Translations under genes and position numbers: made by a program
In this document: positions 42,561-44,141 of the stretch, one piece after another
How the letters are laid out: each line of letters starts with the position of its first letter
Numbering within the stretch: the stretch's first letter is position 1
DNA from: Hungatella sp. UBA3048
GTDB taxonomy: Bacteria > Bacillota > Clostridia > Lachnospirales > Lachnospiraceae
Assembly (NCBI GenBank): GCA_002367105.1
Contig: DFCS01000016.1
Coordinates: 1 to 44,141 of the forward strand
Reading direction: 5' to 3'
Length of the DNA stretch: 44,141 bases
The notes under the pieces: model-generated
Told to the model about the DNA's origin: nothing
Databases searched by the model: none
The model's input: the letters and a program-made list of their open reading frames with translations, nothing else

Positions 42561-43216
42561 AATTATTTCATCAGATATTTACACCGGCTAATGTGACTTT
42601 CATGCTGAAGGGCTTAAGAATGACGGTCATGATCGCCGTTCTTGCCACCGTTATCAGTACATTTTTCGGAACGGTCCTGGCTCTTATCAGGACCTATTCA
42701 TCAGGAAAATGGAAGTGGGCAGGAGGGTTAGTGGCTGCCTATACGGAATTTTTCCGCTGTACACCCAATCTTTTGTGGATACTATGGATCTATTTTACGG
42801 TGAAGGGGAATAAGGTAGGAGTATCAGTATTTGCGATTTCCCTTTTTACCTCAGCGGTCATGGCTGAAATATTCCGAGGGGGCTTAAACTCCATTCCTAA
42901 GGGGCAGTTCGAGGGAGCTCAGTCTCAGGGATTCAGCTTTATAGAGACTCTTATCTTTATCGTGCTTCCCCAGATGTATAAGAAGGTGATTCCGGCTCTG
43001 CTCAGCCAGGTGATCACCATCATCAAGGACACTTCCTTCTTAAAGATGGTGGATGTGGCGGAGTTTATGAGAAACTGCTCCGTTGTTCTTGGAAGCATAT
43101 ACGATGTCAGAGGTATGCTGCTTTTATTCGGCTTTGAAGCTCTCTGCTATTTTACCATCTGCTTTGCCCTTAGCTGCGCGGTGAGGGGATATCAGAAAAC
43201 CATTGTGACTGGTTAG
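42554..43216 (+). CDS. Amino-acid ABC permease 2 (HisM/GlnP type)
   Basis: The second membrane subunit, 220 aa, about five helices, with coupling loop EIFRGGLNSIPKGQFEGAQSQGFS. The two permeases share this loop but differ elsewhere, as in a heterodimeric importer. AGGAGG sits about 7 nt before its ATG, within the end of permease 1. Confidence 0.95.
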   Translation: MLELFHQIFTPANVTFMLKGLRMTVMIAVLATVISTFFGTVLALIRTYSSGKWKWAGGLVAAYTEFFRCTPNLLWILWIYFTVKGNKVGVSVFAISLFTSAVMAEIFRGGLNSIPKGQFEGAQSQGFSFIETLIFIVLPQMYKKVIPALLSQVITIIKDTSFLKMVDVAEFMRNCSVVLGSIYDVRGMLLLFGFEALCYFTICFALSCAVRGYQKTIVTG

Positions 43217-43232
43217 GGAGGATCATCTTGAC

Positions 43233-43829
43233 ATGAAAAAGTTTACAATCACCATTACCCGCGAATTCGGAAGCCTGGGGCGTTCCATCGCCAAGGAGCT
43301 GTCCAGAGAGCTGGGAGTGGAATTCTATGACCGTGATATTGTGGAGGAGGTAGCAAAGCAGTTAAACCTTCCTGTCTCCACGGTCAGCGATGAAGAAGAA
43401 AAGTCAAAGCAAAGCTTTTTGCCCCGCATGTTTCCTTTGGGGACTGACGAGACTTATATCCAGGATATAATTTTTGATGTTCAAAAAGGCATTATTCTGG
43501 ATCTGGCCCAAAAGTCCAGCTGCATCCTGGTAGGAAGATGCTCGGATTACTTACTGGAAAGGGAAAAGAACAATATCAATATATTCATTTATGCTCCTTA
43601 TGAAAAAAGGCTGGAAAACTGTGTGAACACTCTTGGTATGACTGAGAACGAGGCGAAACGAATGATCGCCTCCGTAGACAAGGCCAGAAATGCCTATCAT
43701 AAGAAATACGCCGGTTATCTGCCAGGTGATCCGGAGCATAAGAACTTAATGATCGACTCCTCCCTTCTTGGAGTTTCAGGAACTGCAAAGCTGATCGCTG
43801 AGATTGTGCACCAGCTGTATGGCGAATAG
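43233..43829 (+). CDS. Cytidylate kinase-like (AAA_26) protein
   Basis: A 198-aa P-loop-type protein of the cytidylate-kinase-like family common in Clostridia. The N-terminus reads TITREFGSLGRSIAKELSRELG, where the nucleotide loop differs from a strict GxxxxGK[ST] (it lacks the lysine and reads GSLGRS). DRDIVEEVA and VGRCSDYLL follow. It is not the housekeeping cmk, which keeps the canonical P-loop. It lies 16 nt after the second amino-acid permease and so probably shares that transcript. Function unknown. Confidence 0.82.
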   Translation: MKKFTITITREFGSLGRSIAKELSRELGVEFYDRDIVEEVAKQLNLPVSTVSDEEEKSKQSFLPRMFPLGTDETYIQDIIFDVQKGIILDLAQKSSCILVGRCSDYLLEREKNNINIFIYAPYEKRLENCVNTLGMTENEAKRMIASVDKARNAYHKKYAGYLPGDPEHKNLMIDSSLLGVSGTAKLIAEIVHQLYGE

Positions 43830-43849
43830 AATAGGAAGCTTTTGTAAAT

Positions 43850-43909
43850 ACAGGCCTTTTTGGCGAAATGCGGGTAAATGCCCGGTTTTTCGCTGAAAGG
43901 GCCTGTTTC
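43850..43909 (+). terminator. Long terminator hairpin closing the amino-acid operon
   Basis: ACAGGCC (43850-43856) pairs with GGCCTGT (43900-43906), with inner arms GGCGAAA and TTTCGCT and a GCGGG/CCCG core, and is followed by TTTCT. The 312 bases after 43829 hold this hairpin, an inverted repeat at 43919-43942 and the promoter below; no gene was found. Confidence 0.8.
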
Positions 43910-43918
43910 TGGCAGTAC

Positions 43919-43942
43919 GGCTATCAAATCTGTTTGACAGCC
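43919..43942. repeat. Imperfect inverted repeat containing TTGACA
   Basis: GGCTATCAAA and TTTGACAGCC form a 10-bp inverted repeat with one mismatch and a 4-nt loop. It contains a TTGACA, but no matching -10 is seen at 16-18 nt. It could be an operator or a small stem. Confidence 0.4.
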
Positions 43943-44067
43943 AGCGTTATCATTATTCTGATAGAGATATGGTATTTTAATAAGAACGGCTGGTTAAAAA
44001 AATAGGAATTAAGGGATTTGGTAATTATTTCCTATTGAAAAGTTGAGGCAAATTCAAGTCATTGCCC

Positions 44068-44096
44068 TTGACACTCAAAAAAAAATCTGCTATAGT
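44068..44096 (+). promoter_or_regulatory. Strong promoter for a gene beyond the window
   Basis: TTGACA (44068-44073), a 17-nt spacer and TATAGT (44091-44096). Transcription would start near 44103. The remaining 38 bases are too short to show whether a leader RNA or a gene follows. Confidence 0.82.
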
Positions 44097-44141
44097 ATAT
44101 CTTTGTGTGAAGCGAGAGGATGAAGGTCTGAAACGTGCCTG

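Overview
The window looks like the chromosome of a Gram-positive anaerobe of the Clostridia, most likely a Lachnospiraceae member of the Lacrimispora/Hungatella kind. The basis is moderate GC, strong AGGAGG-type ribosome binding sites, a SAM-I riboswitch in front of metK, PRD-type PTS regulation, YesM/YesN two-component genes, and several solute-binding lipoproteins with Gram-positive lipoboxes. The genus is inference. I saw no rRNA, tRNA, CRISPR array, transposase or phage gene.

Layout. (1) 1-1597: promoter, SAM-I riboswitch with terminator, metK and its terminator. (2) 1697-9716: a PTS sugar or polyol cluster in two transcription units. The first has two MtlA-type EIICB paralogues and an MtlR-type PRD activator. 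The second has a Mtl/Fru-type EIIA, a 1-phosphofructokinase-type PfkB kinase and an L-sorbose-1-phosphate-reductase-like dehydrogenase (SorE family). Both units start with the same promoter architecture: a TTTGGC...GCCAAA palindrome, 16 nt, TTGAAA, 18 nt, TATAAT. (3) 9859-12871: OmpR-type two-component system plus a DUF6062-like protein. (4) 12874-16939: an AraC regulator divergent from two Gfo/Idh/MocA oxidoreductases and a sugar isomerase/epimerase-fold protein. (5) 17103-23663: YesN/YesM two-component system, Axe2-like SGNH esterase and a carbohydrate ABC importer. (6) 23774-33303: iolR divergent from iolJ-iolA-iolC-iolD-iolE-iolG-iolB, a complete myo-inositol catabolic set without a transporter. 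It carries IolR-like operators, an internal terminator-like hairpin and an 81-bp tandem repeat. (7) 33479-34171: MgtC family protein. (8) 34228-39954: peptide/nickel-type ABC importer. (9) 39969-43829: polar amino-acid ABC importer with a terminator-bearing leader, ending in a cytidylate-kinase-like gene. (10) The last 230 bases hold a terminator and a strong promoter for a gene beyond the window.

The most interesting points are these. The PTS cluster lacks a classical mannitol-1-phosphate 5-dehydrogenase. It instead pairs a SorE-type dehydrogenase, which acts next to the phosphate, with a ketose-1-phosphate kinase, suggesting a hexitol route through a ketose 1-phosphate. The paired, identically spaced operator-promoters tie its two transcription units together. 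The AraC/MocA/MocA/isomerase cluster resembles oxidoreductive (keto-sugar) glycoside processing. The hairpin-rich 81-bp repeat starts at the iolG stop codon. All functions are read from sequence motifs and remembered family features; no database search was run.
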